DNA from: Aeromicrobium sp. Root344
GTDB lineage: Bacteria; Actinomycetota; Actinomycetes; Propionibacteriales; Nocardioidaceae
Assembly: GCF_001425755.1 (NCBI RefSeq)
Contig: NZ_LMDH01000001.1
Span: forward strand, 136-64,135
Reading direction: 5' to 3'
Length of the DNA: 64,000 nt
Part shown: positions 10,876 to 19,847 of the stretch, one piece after another
How positions within the stretch are numbered: position 1 is the first letter of the stretch
How the letters are laid out: every line of letters starts with the position of its first letter
Made by a program: the position numbers and the translations under genes
Notes under the pieces: generated by a model
Seen by the model: only the letters and a program-made list of their open reading frames with translations
Databases searched by the model: none
What the model was told of the DNA's origin: nothing

Positions 10876-11307
10876 GGGGAGGACGAGCGGGGAGACCGCG
10901 GCGCGGATCGAGTCGGGGATCGGCGTGACCTTGCGGGTGGCCGCGTCGACATAGACGTGGACGAAGTGGCCGATCGCGGCGGGCTCGTCGCTGTCGCCCT
11001 GGAAGAGCCCGATGCGATAGACGATGCTCGACGTGCCGAGCTTGGTCACCGCGAGCCCGGCCTGCACGTCACCGGGGAAGCCCAGCTCACGCAGGAACTC
11101 GCACTGCGTCTCCGCGACGAGGCCTACGGCGTCGAGCCGGCGGATGTCGGTGCCGGTCGCCTCGATCAGGAAGCCATTGACCGCGGTGTCGAAGAACGAG
11201 TAGTAGACGACGTTGTTGACGTGGCCGTAGACGTCCTCGTCGGCCCACCGTGTCGTGATGGTCCGCAGGACACCGAAGTCAGTACGCAGCCGGGGCTCCG
11301 GCGTCAA
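10873..11307 (-). CDS. Acyl-CoA thioesterase, 4HBT hotdog fold
   Basis: 144 aa, a single hotdog domain. The N-terminal motif TRWADEDVYGHVNNVVYYSFF matches the 4-hydroxybenzoyl-CoA thioesterase/YbgC-FadM family, with the catalytic-type Asp and the HVNN segment. It should hydrolyse acyl-CoA or acyl-ACP thioesters in the cytoplasm; the substrate is unknown. It starts with TTG at 11307, inside the smc stop (TTGA, 4-bp overlap), so it is coupled to smc. The pairing with smc is positional and gives no obvious functional clue. Confidence 0.85.
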   Translation of the reverse strand: MTPEPRLRTDFGVLRTITTRWADEDVYGHVNNVVYYSFFDTAVNGFLIEATGTDIRRLDAVGLVAETQCEFLRELGFPGDVQAGLAVTKLGTSSIVYRIGLFQGDSDEPAAIGHFVHVYVDAATRKVTPIPDSIRAAVSPLVLP

Positions 11308-14300
11308 GACGCGGTCTCTTCCTCGCGCAGGCGCTGGCTGATGACCGCCGAGACGCCGTCACCGCGCATCGAGACGCCGTAGAGCGCGTCGGCGACCTCC
11401 ATCGTGCGCTTCTGGTGCGTGATGACGATGAGCTGGGAGTTGGCGCGCAGCTCCTCGTAGAGGTCGAGCAACCGGCCGAGGTTGGCGTCGTCGAGCGCCG
11501 CCTCGACCTCGTCGAGGATGTAGAACGGGCTGGGGCGAGCCTTGAACAGCGCGACGAGGAACGCGACGGCGACCAGCGACCGCTCACCGCCGGACAGCAG
11601 CGACAGCCGCTTGACCTTCTTGCCCGGCGGACGGGCCTCGACGTCGATGCCGGTCGTCAGCATGTTCTGCGGATCGGTGAGGATCAGCGAGCCCTCGCCG
11701 CCCGGGAACAGGCGGGAGAACACGTCCTGGAACTCGCGCTCGACGTCGTACCAGGCCTCGGTGAAGACCTGCTCGACCTTGGCGTCGACCTCCTCGACGA
11801 TCTCGAGCAGGTCCTGACGCGTCTTGCGCAGGTCGTCGAGCTGCTCGGACAGGAACTGGTGCCGCTCCTCGAGCGCCGTGAACTCCTCGAGGGCGAGCGG
11901 GTTGACCTTGCCCAGCATCGCCATCGACCGCTCCGCGTTGCGCAGCCGCTTGACCTGGGCCTCGCGCTCGTACGGGATCGGCTCCGCCGGCAACGAGTCG
12001 TCCTCGCCCTCGACCGTGATCGGCGGGACGAGCTGGTCGGGTCCGTAGTCGGCGACCAACGTGTCGACCTCGAGGCCCAGCTCTTCGAGTGCCCGGCCCT
12101 CGAGCCCCTCGAGGCGCAGTCGCATCTCGGCGCGCGCCATCTCGTCCTTATGCACGGAGTCGGTCAGCCCGTCGAGCTCGGCGATCTGCTCACGGAGCTG
12201 GACGCGTACGGTCCGCAGCGTCTCCTCACGACCCGTGCGGGACGCCTCGATCTCGGCGCGCAGCGCGGCAGCCTGGGCGATCGACTGCTCGAGCCGGGCC
12301 AGCACCTGGTCGCTCGCGAGGATGACTGCCTTGGCCGTCTCGGCCTCGCGCAGCTGGCGCTCACGACGCTCCTTGGCCTTGACCCGTGCCTCGCGCTCGG
12401 CCTCGGCCGCCTCGAACAGCGCGGTGACCTGCCCCTCGAGTGCCCTGGCGCGCTCCTCGTTGGTGCGCAGGGCGAGTCGGGCGTCGGTCTCGGCCCGGCG
12501 GGCCCCGGAAGCCTTGTCGGCCAGCTCCTCGAGCAGTGCGGTGTCGGGCTCCTCCTCAGGGGCCGCCTCGGCCTGAGCCAGTCGGTCCTCGAGCTCGGCG
12601 AGGCCCGAGAGGTCACCGGCCTGCGACTCCTCGGCCTTGGCGATCGCGGCGGCGAGGCGGTCAGCCTCCCCACGTGCAGCGCGGGCGGTGGCGCCGAGGT
12701 GGCCGAGGTTCTCCGCGACAGCGGCCATCGTGGCGTCGGACTCGTGCAGCCTGCCGAGGGCGGCGTCGACGCGCTCCTGGGCGACGACACGCTTGGCGTC
12801 AGCCGCCTCGTGCTCGAAGCGCAGCCGTTCGAGCGTGTGGCGGGCCCGCTCGAGATCGCTCTCGGCCTGCGAGATCGCGGCCTGCACCTCGATCAGGCTC
12901 TGCTTGGACGTCGATCCACCGGCCGCGAAGTGGGCGCCCAGGACATCGCCGTCGCGGGTCACCGCGGTGACGTCGGGCGCGTGCCGGATCAGCTCTTGCG
13001 CCTGCTCAAGGGTGTCGACGACGGCGAACTTGAACAGCAGCCGGCGCAGCGCACCTTGCAGCGGTGCCGGCCCGTCGACGGTGTCGATCGCGTACGTCGC
13101 AAAGTCCGGCAGGCCGGGCCACGTCGAGTCGTCGACCTCGCCGCCGCCGAGCAGCATGCCGGCGCGGCCGAGGTCCTCGGACTTGAGCTTCTCCATCGCC
13201 GACACAGCGGTGTCGAGGTGGTCGACGGCGACGGCATCGGCGGCTGAGCCGAGTGCGGAGGCGATCGCCGTCTCGAATCCGGCGCGTACGGTCAACAGTG
13301 CGGCCACCGAGCCCAACAACCCGTTGATCTCGTCGGTCGCCGCGAGCAGGGCCCCGGCACCGTCCTTGCGGGCCAGGCCGAGCTCGAGGGCTTCCTTGCG
13401 GGCGGCGAACCCGGCCTGCTGGCGCTCGGCCTCCTGCGACTGCGCGCTCAGCGAGGCGAGGTGCTCGGTGACCTCGGCGAGCTCGTCCTCGGCCGCCTCG
13501 AGCTCCTGGTCGAGCCCGGACTCCCCCGCGTTGAGCCCGGCGATCTGGTTCTCCAGGTTGGTGAACTCACGGTGCGCCTCGACCGCGCGGTTCTCGGCCT
13601 CCTCGCGCGCGGCGGTGAGTCGGCCGATCTCCTCGCCGGCGGCCGTGGCGCGACTCTTGAGGGCGTTGACCTGGCCGTGGAGGCGGGCCAGTCCCTCGCG
13701 CTGGTCGGCAGCGGCGCGCAGCAGACCGGCGACCCGGCGCTCCTCGGCGGTGTAGGCGGCCTCGGCCTCGTTGCGCTCGGAGATGACGGCCTCGAGGGCC
13801 TCGGTGGCCGCGGTCACGCCGGCGCTGAGCTGCTCGAGCTGTTCCTGGGCCCGGCGGGCGTCCGCCTCGAGCTCTTCGGGCTCCCGCCCGACGCGCCGGT
13901 CCTCGGCCTCGACGGCCGCAAGGCGTACGCGCTCGTTGGCGAGCCCCGCCGTGCCGCGGATGCGTTCGCGCAGGCCCGAGAGGCTGTACCAGGTCTCCTG
14001 GGCCGCGGACAGCCGTGGCGAGTCCTCGCGGAGCTGGTCCTCGAGCTCGGTCTCCTGCTCGCGGGCCGCGGCGATCGCCTGCTCGACGGCCTGGCGGCGC
14101 TCCTTGAGTGCGGTCTCGTCGGCGAGCTCCTCGGCGATGACCGAGCGGGCGCTGACGATGTCGTCGGCCAGGATGCGGGCCCGCGCGTCGCGGACGTCGG
14201 CCTGGATCACGGCGGCACGACGAGCCACCTCGGCCTGCCGCCCCAGCGGCTTGAGCTGTCGGCGCAGCTCGGTCAGCACGTCGTTGAGCCGGGTCAGGTT

Positions 14301-14858
14301 GCCCTGGGTCGCATCGAGCTTGCGGAGCGCCTTCTCCTTGCGCTTGCGGTGCTTGAGGACACCGGCGGCCTCCTCGATGAAGCCACGGCGTTCCTCGGGC
14401 GTCGCGCGCAGGACGCCGTCGAGCTGGCCCTGGCCGACGATGACGTGCATCTCGCGGCCGATGCCGGAGTCGCTCAACAGGTCCTGGACGTCGAGGAGCC
14501 GGCAGGTGTTGCCGTTGATGGCGTACTCGGAGCCGCCGTTGCGGAACATCGTCCGCGAGATCGTGACCTCGGTGTACTCGATCGGGAGCGCGCCGTCGGT
14601 GTTGTCGATCGTGAGGACGACCTCAGCACGACCCAGGGGCGGACGGCCGGACGTACCGGCGAAGATGACGTCCTCCATCTTGCCGCCACGCAGCGACTTG
14701 GCGCCTTGCTCGCCCATGACCCACGACAACGCGTCGACGACGTTGGACTTGCCCGATCCGTTGGGGCCCACGACGCACGTGATGCCGGGCTCCAGCTGGA
14801 GGGTCGTCGAGGACGCAAAGGACTTGAACCCACGCAACGTGAGGCTCTTGAGGTACAA
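11304..14858 (-). CDS. smc: Chromosome segregation/condensation ATPase SMC
   Basis: 1184 aa, full length. Walker A GPNGSGKSN is at 31-39 and the Q-loop/N-lobe runs to about 160. A long Glu/Ala/Arg-rich coiled coil follows, then a hinge around 500-650 (LLGSVAALLTVRAGFETAI onward), the returning coil, and a C-terminal head with LSGGERSLVAVAFL and FYILDEVEAALDD. It forms condensin with ScpA/ScpB, which are not in this window. The start is a TTG at 14858 with AGGAG seven bases upstream. It is first in the chain smc-thioesterase, followed by ftsY on the same strand. Confidence 0.98.
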   Translation of the reverse strand: MYLKSLTLRGFKSFASSTTLQLEPGITCVVGPNGSGKSNVVDALSWVMGEQGAKSLRGGKMEDVIFAGTSGRPPLGRAEVVLTIDNTDGALPIEYTEVTISRTMFRNGGSEYAINGNTCRLLDVQDLLSDSGIGREMHVIVGQGQLDGVLRATPEERRGFIEEAAGVLKHRKRKEKALRKLDATQGNLTRLNDVLTELRRQLKPLGRQAEVARRAAVIQADVRDARARILADDIVSARSVIAEELADETALKERRQAVEQAIAAAREQETELEDQLREDSPRLSAAQETWYSLSGLRERIRGTAGLANERVRLAAVEAEDRRVGREPEELEADARRAQEQLEQLSAGVTAATEALEAVISERNEAEAAYTAEERRVAGLLRAAADQREGLARLHGQVNALKSRATAAGEEIGRLTAAREEAENRAVEAHREFTNLENQIAGLNAGESGLDQELEAAEDELAEVTEHLASLSAQSQEAERQQAGFAARKEALELGLARKDGAGALLAATDEINGLLGSVAALLTVRAGFETAIASALGSAADAVAVDHLDTAVSAMEKLKSEDLGRAGMLLGGGEVDDSTWPGLPDFATYAIDTVDGPAPLQGALRRLLFKFAVVDTLEQAQELIRHAPDVTAVTRDGDVLGAHFAAGGSTSKQSLIEVQAAISQAESDLERARHTLERLRFEHEAADAKRVVAQERVDAALGRLHESDATMAAVAENLGHLGATARAARGEADRLAAAIAKAEESQAGDLSGLAELEDRLAQAEAAPEEEPDTALLEELADKASGARRAETDARLALRTNEERARALEGQVTALFEAAEAEREARVKAKERRERQLREAETAKAVILASDQVLARLEQSIAQAAALRAEIEASRTGREETLRTVRVQLREQIAELDGLTDSVHKDEMARAEMRLRLEGLEGRALEELGLEVDTLVADYGPDQLVPPITVEGEDDSLPAEPIPYEREAQVKRLRNAERSMAMLGKVNPLALEEFTALEERHQFLSEQLDDLRKTRQDLLEIVEEVDAKVEQVFTEAWYDVEREFQDVFSRLFPGGEGSLILTDPQNMLTTGIDVEARPPGKKVKRLSLLSGGERSLVAVAFLVALFKARPSPFYILDEVEAALDDANLGRLLDLYEELRANSQLIVITHQKRTMEVADALYGVSMRGDGVSAVISQRLREEETAS

Positions 14859-14910
14859 CGCTGACTCCTACGACGACGACCGGTTGGGGTCAGACTAGAC
14901 CGCTGGGACT

Positions 14911-15111
14911 TCAGTGAGCGGCAGGCTCCATCAAGTCGCCGGCGGTCACGTTGTCGACACGCTCACGGATGGTCCGGAGCAGTCCGTCGTTCTCGACCTT
15001 GAGGCGCATGATCTCGGCCTCGAGGTCGGCGATGCGACGGTGGAGTGCGGCGGTTTCGCGCAGCTGATCGGAGGTGGGGCCTCCGATGTAGCCGATGAGT
15101 GCTTTGGCCAT
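14911..15111 (-). CDS. Small coiled-coil protein of unknown function
   Basis: 66 aa from ATG 15111, which has GGAGA eight bases upstream. After MAKALIGYIGGPTSDQLRE comes an uninterrupted amphipathic heptad stretch (ALHRRIADLEAEIMRLKVEN) predicted to form a short coiled coil. The tail is GDLMEPAAH. A promoter-like TTGACC-17-GAGACT lies upstream at 15174-15202. I do not recognise a named family. Position just before smc and the coiled coil suggest a DNA-, ribosome- or envelope-associated adaptor, but that is a guess. Longer upstream starts were rejected because their extra residues are low-complexity read-through of the promoter. Confidence 0.7.
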   Translation of the reverse strand: MAKALIGYIGGPTSDQLRETAALHRRIADLEAEIMRLKVENDGLLRTIRERVDNVTAGDLMEPAAH

Positions 15112-15173
15112 GAAGAATCTCCGCGGAAATGGAACTGAGGGGAAGGGGCAGATGAGGCTGATCTGCGTCTGCC

Positions 15174-15202
15174 AGTCTCCCACCGCAGCCCATTCGGGTC
15201 AA
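15174..15202 (-). promoter_or_regulatory. Promoter of the small coiled-coil gene
   Basis: On the minus strand TTGACC (15202-15197) is followed after 17 bases by GAGACT (15179-15174), the same pair of boxes and spacing as the ilvB leader promoter. It predicts a 5' UTR of roughly 55 bases for the gene starting at 15111. Confidence 0.5.
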
Positions 15203-15226
15203 CTTCGAGGCACCCGTTCACAGCCC

Positions 15227-15670
15227 TCAGACAGTGAAGATCTCGTCGCCCACGCGTACGGCTCCCGTGGCGCCCGCCTGCACACTGTCGGGCGCCGAGT
15301 CCATCACGACGACCGGCACGACCGGCGAGCGTCCACCGGCCTCGATCTCCGCGGGATTCCAGCGCACGATCGGCGTACCGGCGGTCACCTCGTCACCCTC
15401 GGCGACAAGCAGCTCGAAACCTTCGCCGTCGAGCTGGACCGTGTCGATGCCGAGGTGCACGAGCAGGCCCTTGCCGTCGGCGGTGAGGAGCACGAACGCG
15501 TGCGGGTGCAGCTTGAGCAGGCGGCCGTCAGCCGGAGCGACGACAGTCGACTCCGTGCGCTCGGGATCGATCGCGACCCCCGACCCGACGATCTGCTGCG
15601 CGAAGACCGGATCGGGCACCTCCGCGAGTGCGACGACGGTGCCGGACACGGGCGCTGAGACGGAGGTCAA
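15227..15670 (-). CDS. PTS glucose-family EIIA (Crr-type), GlcNAc system
   Basis: 147 aa from TTG 15670. A single EIIA-Glc domain carries VAPADGRLLKLHPHAF and the phosphorylation-site motif GLLVHLGIDTVQLDG, in which the His receives phosphate from HPr and passes it to EIIB. The TTG overlaps the EIIB stop (TTGA), with GAGGA a few bases upstream. The much longer frame upstream is low-complexity and discarded. It is the last gene of nagA-EIIB-EIIA. A lone EIIA of this type often serves several EIIBC partners; here the GlcNAc EIIB and EIIC are the obvious ones. Confidence 0.88.
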   Translation of the reverse strand: MTSVSAPVSGTVVALAEVPDPVFAQQIVGSGVAIDPERTESTVVAPADGRLLKLHPHAFVLLTADGKGLLVHLGIDTVQLDGEGFELLVAEGDEVTAGTPIVRWNPAEIEAGGRSPVVPVVVMDSAPDSVQAGATGAVRVGDEIFTV

Positions 15671-15897
15671 TCGAGGTCCTCGATGTCGCTCGCCAGCGTG
15701 TCGGCGACGGGGCCGACCACGACCTGCACGACGTTGCCCGACACGACCACGCCGTATGCACCGGCGGCCTTGAGCGCGGCCTGGTCGACGAGCGAGGCGT
15801 CCTCGACCTCGGTGCGCAGCCGCGTGATGCACGGCTCGATCTCGACGATGTTGTCGCGTCCGCCGAGTCCGGCGACGATCTCTTCGGCTGTGACCAT
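15667..15897 (-). CDS. PTS EIIB subunit, GlcNAc/glucose family
   Basis: 76 aa, a free-standing EIIB domain. IVEIEPCITRLRTEV contains the phospho-accepting Cys and its CITRLR signature. It takes phosphate from EIIA and gives it to sugar imported by EIIC. The ATG at 15897 has a strong AGGAGG that overlaps the nagA stop codon (TAGGAGG), only 11 bp downstream of nagA. The split of EIIA, EIIB and EIIC into separate proteins is typical of actinobacterial GlcNAc systems (NagF/NagE in Streptomyces). Confidence 0.92.
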   Translation of the reverse strand: MVTAEEIVAGLGGRDNIVEIEPCITRLRTEVEDASLVDQAALKAAGAYGVVVSGNVVQVVVGPVADTLASDIEDLD

Positions 15898-15908
15898 GGG
15901 AAACCCTC

Positions 15909-17111
15909 CTAGAGCTGCCCGGACGCCACGGTGGCGTCCGGTCCTTCGTGGATCGTGTCATCGGCGGACCAGGCACGCGCCCCGCCGAGCCACGTCGTCC
16001 GGGCTCGCAGGTCGTCACCCAGGAGCACGAGGTCCGCACGCGCTCCCGGTTCGAGCCGGCCGAGATCGGCGAGTCCGAGCGCATCGGCGGGCGTACGCGT
16101 CGCTGCCCTGATCGCGTCGACCATCGTGATTCCGGAGTCGACGGCGTGGCCGAGGTTGGCGTCGAGCGGTTCGTCGGCGCCGGCGATCGTGCCGTCGGCG
16201 CGCAGCGGCGGGCTGCCGGCGATGACCTCGAGCTGGTCGCCGCCGAGCTCATAGACGCCCGGCGGCATGCCGAGCGCGGCCACGGCATCGGTCACGAGCA
16301 TGACCCGGCCGGCCGCCGCTACGAAGGCCAGCCGTACGGCTGCTGGTTCGACGTGGTGGCCGTCGACGATCATCCCCACCGTGAGCCGGGGGTCCGTGAG
16401 CGCGGCGCCGACGACGCCCGGCGCGCGGTGGTGGAACGGGCTCTGCGCGTTGTAGAGGTGCGTCACGAGGGTGGCGCCGGCGTCGGCGGCGGCGCGGACC
16501 TGGTCGTCGGTGGCGTCGCTGTGGCCCACGGCGACCCTGATACCGGCAGCCACGAACGCTTCGATCGCCTCGCGGGCGCCCTCACGCTCAGGCGCCAGCG
16601 TGACGTACGAGATCGCGTCGCGGAGCTCGAGCAGCGGGGCGATGCGCCCGGGCGTGGGATCGACGAGCAATGCCTCGCGGTGAGCCCCGCGCCGCCTGGG
16701 CGACAGGAACGGACCCTCGACGTGTGCCCCGAGGAGGCGGGTCGCTCGGCCGTCGGCGTTGCTGGTCCTGCGGGCCGCTTCGTAGCGAGTCACCTGCGCG
16801 ACGAGCTGGTCGACCGTCGCCGTGATGAACGTGGGGACCATGGCCGTGACGCCCGTCGACAACATCCGCACCGCGACCTCACGAACCTGGTCGGCACCGG
16901 CGTCCGCGAAGTCGACCGAGAACGCGCCGTTGATCTGCGCATCGATCAGGCCCGGCGCGAGGATCCCCTCGTCGAGGACGACCTCGGGCGTACGAGATGG
17001 CGCACCGCGTCCGACATCGCTGATCCGGTCGCCGTCGACCTCGATCCACCCCTCACCAGACTCCTCGTCCGGCAGCCCGACGAGTCGCTGGGCGTGTACG
17101 AGTGTCGTCAC
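15909..17111 (-). CDS. nagA: N-acetylglucosamine-6-phosphate deacetylase
   Basis: About 400 aa. The amidohydrolase fold shows LAPGLIDAQINGAFSVDF, LGAHVEGPFLSPRRRGAH (metal Glu), VAVGHSDATDDQV and VTHLYNAQSPFHHR (metal His residues) and VMLVTDAVAALGMP (catalytic Asp). It converts GlcNAc-6-P to glucosamine-6-P and acetate, which NagB (36.5 kb) then deaminates. GTG 17111 has GAGG eight bases upstream. An ATG at 17147 would add 12 residues and is possible. Its promoter faces the gntR gene, with a palindromic operator between them at 17173-17196. Confidence 0.94.
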   Translation of the reverse strand: MTTLVHAQRLVGLPDEESGEGWIEVDGDRISDVGRGAPSRTPEVVLDEGILAPGLIDAQINGAFSVDFADAGADQVREVAVRMLSTGVTAMVPTFITATVDQLVAQVTRYEAARRTSNADGRATRLLGAHVEGPFLSPRRRGAHREALLVDPTPGRIAPLLELRDAISYVTLAPEREGAREAIEAFVAAGIRVAVGHSDATDDQVRAAADAGATLVTHLYNAQSPFHHRAPGVVGAALTDPRLTVGMIVDGHHVEPAAVRLAFVAAAGRVMLVTDAVAALGMPPGVYELGGDQLEVIAGSPPLRADGTIAGADEPLDANLGHAVDSGITMVDAIRAATRTPADALGLADLGRLEPGARADLVLLGDDLRARTTWLGGARAWSADDTIHEGPDATVASGQL

Positions 17112-17140
17112 CGTCGAGCCTCGATTCGTCTGCGTAGGGG

Positions 17141-17196
17141 TTGACATACCGGGCGATATCCATCCATTCTCACTGGTACGTACCGGATCGTACCAG
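17141..17196. promoter_or_regulatory. nagA/gntR divergent promoter with GntR-type operator
   Basis: An 8-bp inverted repeat CTGGTACG (17173-17180) and CGTACCAG (17189-17196) has the layout of a GntR/DasR-type operator. On the plus strand TTGACA (17141-17146) and CATTCT (17165-17170) form a -35/-10 pair for gntR. On the minus strand GAGAAT (17171-17166) can serve as the nagA -10. The operator would cover both promoters, predicting autoregulated repression. Confidence 0.6.
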
Positions 17197-17226
17197 CGGT
17201 TCGGACGCTCGTCGAGGGAGTTGCAC

Positions 17227-17952
17227 ATGCTGAACGACAGCCTGCTGCCGAAGCACGTACAGCTCCGCGCCGCACTCCTCAAGACCATCGAGGAGGACCT
17301 CCAGCCGGGTGCGATGATCCCGTCCGAGCGCGATCTCACGACGCGCTACGACGTCAGCCGGGCGACCGTCCGGGCTGCGATCAGCAGCCTCGTCAACGAG
17401 GGTCGGCTGACGACCGTGCCGGGTCGCGGCACCGTCGTGACCCGTCCACGCGTGGAGAGCAACCTGCACCTCGCGTCGTTCACGCAGGACATGCGCCAGC
17501 GCGGTCACCGGCCCAGCACCGAGGTGCTCTCCGCGGCCGTGGTCGAGGCCGGCGAGGCGACCGCGAAGGCGCTCGGCATCGGTGCGGGCGACCCCGTCTG
17601 GGAGATCGAGCGGCTCCGACTGGCCGACGACGAGCCGATGGCGCACGAGGTCAGCTGGTACCCGGAGGCCATCGTCCCCGCACTGGGCGACGAGGACCTG
17701 AGCGGCTCCATCTACGCGATCCTCGAGGCGACGTACGGCGTCGTGATCACCGACGCGCAGCAGACCACATGGGCCGAGCAGGCCGGGCACACGTACGCCC
17801 ATCTGCTCGAGGTCGCCGAGACCGCACCCGTCATGGTCTTCGACCGCGTCGGTTCCTCCAACGATGGACCCGTCGAGCAGACCATCAGCCGCTACCGCGG
17901 CGATCGCTACCAGTTGTCGATGAGCCTCCAGCGGGGCCCGTCCGCACGTTGA
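17227..17952 (+). CDS. GntR/HutC-family regulator of amino-sugar use (NagR/DasR-like)
   Basis: 241 aa. An N-terminal winged helix (residues 10-75) contains PSERDLTTRYDVSRATVRAA and GRLTTVPGRGTVV. A UTRA effector domain (85-240) has ASFTQDMRQRGHRPSTEV, VWEIERLRLADDEPMAHE and DRYQLSMSLQR. Such regulators release DNA on binding GlcN-6-P or GlcNAc-6-P. ATG 17227 follows GAGGGAG. It is divergent from nagA-EIIB-EIIA and directly upstream of EIIC, so it very likely controls both. A related 12-nt core upstream of the MsiK-type gene (38473-38484) suggests a wider regulon. Confidence 0.88.
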   Translation: MLNDSLLPKHVQLRAALLKTIEEDLQPGAMIPSERDLTTRYDVSRATVRAAISSLVNEGRLTTVPGRGTVVTRPRVESNLHLASFTQDMRQRGHRPSTEVLSAAVVEAGEATAKALGIGAGDPVWEIERLRLADDEPMAHEVSWYPEAIVPALGDEDLSGSIYAILEATYGVVITDAQQTTWAEQAGHTYAHLLEVAETAPVMVFDRVGSSNDGPVEQTISRYRGDRYQLSMSLQRGPSAR

Positions 17953-17990
17953 GTCCGAAGCATCACCAACACACCGAGGGGAACTGCAAG

Positions 17991-19298
17991 ATGACTGCCA
18001 TTTCCACCGGGCGACGAGGCTTCAACCTCGCGCCCATCCAGAAGTTCGGCCGCAGCCTGATGCTGCCGATCGCTGCCCTGCCGGCAGCTGCGCTGCTGCT
18101 CCGTCTCGGCCAGCCGGACCTGCTCGGCGCAGACGGCTGGGGCTGGGTCAAGGTCGCCGCGGTGGTGGGGGCAGCCGGCAACGCCCTGTTCGCCAACCTC
18201 CCGCTGCTCTTCGCGGTCGGCGTGGCCATCGGCCTGGCCAAGAAGGCCGACGGCTCGACCGCACTGGCGGCCGTCGTCGGCTATCTGGTGTTCAAGGGCG
18301 TCGGGGACGCCGTCTCACCGTTCGTCCTCGACCCGCCCGCGAAGGGCGGCACCCAGGAGCTGGTCAACTACGGCGTGCTGGGCGGCATCGTGATGGGCAT
18401 CGTCACGGCCTTGCTGTGGCAGCGCTACTACCGGATCAAGCTGCCCGACTACCTGGCGTTCTTCGGCGGCCGGCGCTTCGTCCCGATGATCACGGCCGTC
18501 GCCGCGATCCTGATCTCGGTGCTGTTCAGCCTGGTCTACCCGGCGTTCAACGAGGGGCTCAAGAACGTGTCCGACTGGGTCGCCGACAACGACGTCATCG
18601 GCGGTTTCGTCTACGGCACGCTCAACCGCCTGCTGATCCCGCTCGGGCTGCACCACATCCTCAACTCCGGCCCGTGGTTCCTGTTCGGTGACTACAAGGA
18701 CGCCACTGGCGCGGTGAGCCACGGCGACATCTACCGCTTCCTTGCGGGTGACCCAGAGGCCGGGTCGTTCATGACCGGGTTCTTCCCGATCATGATGTTC
18801 GCCCTGCCGGCTGCTGCGCTGGCGATCTGGCAGGAGGCCAAGCCGGCACAGAAGAAGGCCGTCGGCGGCATCATGATCAGCGCCGCGCTGACCAGCTTCC
18901 TCACCGGCGTGACCGAACCGCTCGAGTTCTCGTTCATGTTCGTGGCGTGGCCGCTGTACGTCATCCACGCGGTCTTGACCGGCACGTCGATCGCCTTGAC
19001 CAACGCGTTGGACATCCACGACGGGTTCGGGTTCTCCGCCGGCCTGTTCGACTTCCTGCTCAACTGGAACATTGCGACGAAGCCGGGGCTGCTGATCCTG
19101 ATCGGGCTGGGCTATGCGGCCATCTATTACTTCCTGTTCCGGTTCGTGATCCGCAAGTGGAACCTGCGGACACCCGGCCGGGACGAGGACGGCGACAACT
19201 CCTCGATGGAGGGTCTGATCGACCAGCCGATGGACCGGCCGGCGACCTCCGAGGCGCCGCCCGCGACGAGCACGTCGGCACCACCGCCGACGACCTGA
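17991..19298 (+). CDS. nagE: PTS GlcNAc permease EIIC
   Basis: 435 aa with about ten membrane segments of the glucose/GlcNAc EIIC family: RSLMLPIAALPAAALLLRLG, LPDYLAFFGGRRFVPM, LIPLGLHHILNSGPWFLFG and FLTGVTEPLEFSFMF. It carries GlcNAc into the cell while EIIB phosphorylates it. It contains no EIIB or EIIA domain; those are encoded across the divergon at 15.2-15.9 kb. GAGGGG precedes ATG 17991. The C-terminal 35 residues are Pro/Thr/Ser-rich and probably disordered. A strong terminator follows. Confidence 0.93.
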   Translation: MTAISTGRRGFNLAPIQKFGRSLMLPIAALPAAALLLRLGQPDLLGADGWGWVKVAAVVGAAGNALFANLPLLFAVGVAIGLAKKADGSTALAAVVGYLVFKGVGDAVSPFVLDPPAKGGTQELVNYGVLGGIVMGIVTALLWQRYYRIKLPDYLAFFGGRRFVPMITAVAAILISVLFSLVYPAFNEGLKNVSDWVADNDVIGGFVYGTLNRLLIPLGLHHILNSGPWFLFGDYKDATGAVSHGDIYRFLAGDPEAGSFMTGFFPIMMFALPAAALAIWQEAKPAQKKAVGGIMISAALTSFLTGVTEPLEFSFMFVAWPLYVIHAVLTGTSIALTNALDIHDGFGFSAGLFDFLLNWNIATKPGLLILIGLGYAAIYYFLFRFVIRKWNLRTPGRDEDGDNSSMEGLIDQPMDRPATSEAPPATSTSAPPPTT

Positions 19299-19303
19299 CC
19301 GAC

Positions 19304-19341
19304 CGGAGCGCCCGCCGTGCACACGTACGGCGGGCGCTCCG
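19304..19341 (+). terminator. Terminator after PTS EIIC
   Basis: A perfect 15-bp stem (CGGAGCGCCCGCCGT at 19304-19318, complement at 19327-19341) with an 8-nt loop, five bases beyond the EIIC stop. It ends the gntR-EIIC transcript. Confidence 0.85.
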
Positions 19342-19355
19342 CGTAGGGTCGCGAT

Positions 19356-19847
19356 GTGGATGACCTCTTCACGCCCCCGTCAGGTGACTGGCAGCGGGTC
19401 TCACCCAAGCTCGCCACGATCCGCCGCATCCTGATCCTGATCCCCTCGAGCGTGCTCGTGATCGCCGGCGTGCTGCTGTCGCTCCTGCTCGCCGACTTCC
19501 AGTGGATCGGTGGACTGCTGAGCGTGCTCGCCCTCGGCGGTGCCGTCTGGGGCTGGCTGTGGGCGGGGCGCAACCAGCGGAGCTGGGGCTATGCCGAGAA
19601 CGCCGACGACCTGCTCGTGACCCGCGGCGTCATGTTCAAGCGGCTCGTCGCGATCCCGTACGGCCGCATGCAGTTCGTCGATGTCGAGGCCGGCCCGCTC
19701 GCCCGGGCGTACGGCGTCGCCACCGTCACGCTGCACACCGCGAGCCCGGAGACGGCGGCGGACATACCGGGACTGCCGGCCGCCGAGGCGACCCGGCTGC
19801 GCAACCGGCTGACCGAGCTCGGAGAGGCCCATGGCGCCGGAGTCTGA
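19356..19847 (+). CDS. Bacterial PH-domain membrane protein (YdbS-like)
   Basis: 163 aa. Two hydrophobic helices (about 25-45 and 50-70) precede a bPH2 domain with NADDLLVTRGVMFKRLVAIPY and GVATVTLHTASPET. The start is GTG 19356, 15 bases after the EIIC terminator. The next gene overlaps it by 17 bp, the usual ydbS-ydbT arrangement. Such pairs sit in the membrane of many Gram-positives. YdbST of Bacillus has been linked to resistance to an antimicrobial peptide (amylolysin), but the role here is unknown. Confidence 0.8.
   Translation: MDDLFTPPSGDWQRVSPKLATIRRILILIPSSVLVIAGVLLSLLLADFQWIGGLLSVLALGGAVWGWLWAGRNQRSWGYAENADDLLVTRGVMFKRLVAIPYGRMQFVDVEAGPLARAYGVATVTLHTASPETAADIPGLPAAEATRLRNRLTELGEAHGAGV

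Noticed and set aside
15227..16288. 353-codon reading of the PTS EIIA gene
   Set aside because: Only the last 147 codons resemble a protein family; the upstream part is antisense-like and overlaps nagA and EIIB. The TTGA overlap at 15667-15670 gives the natural start.
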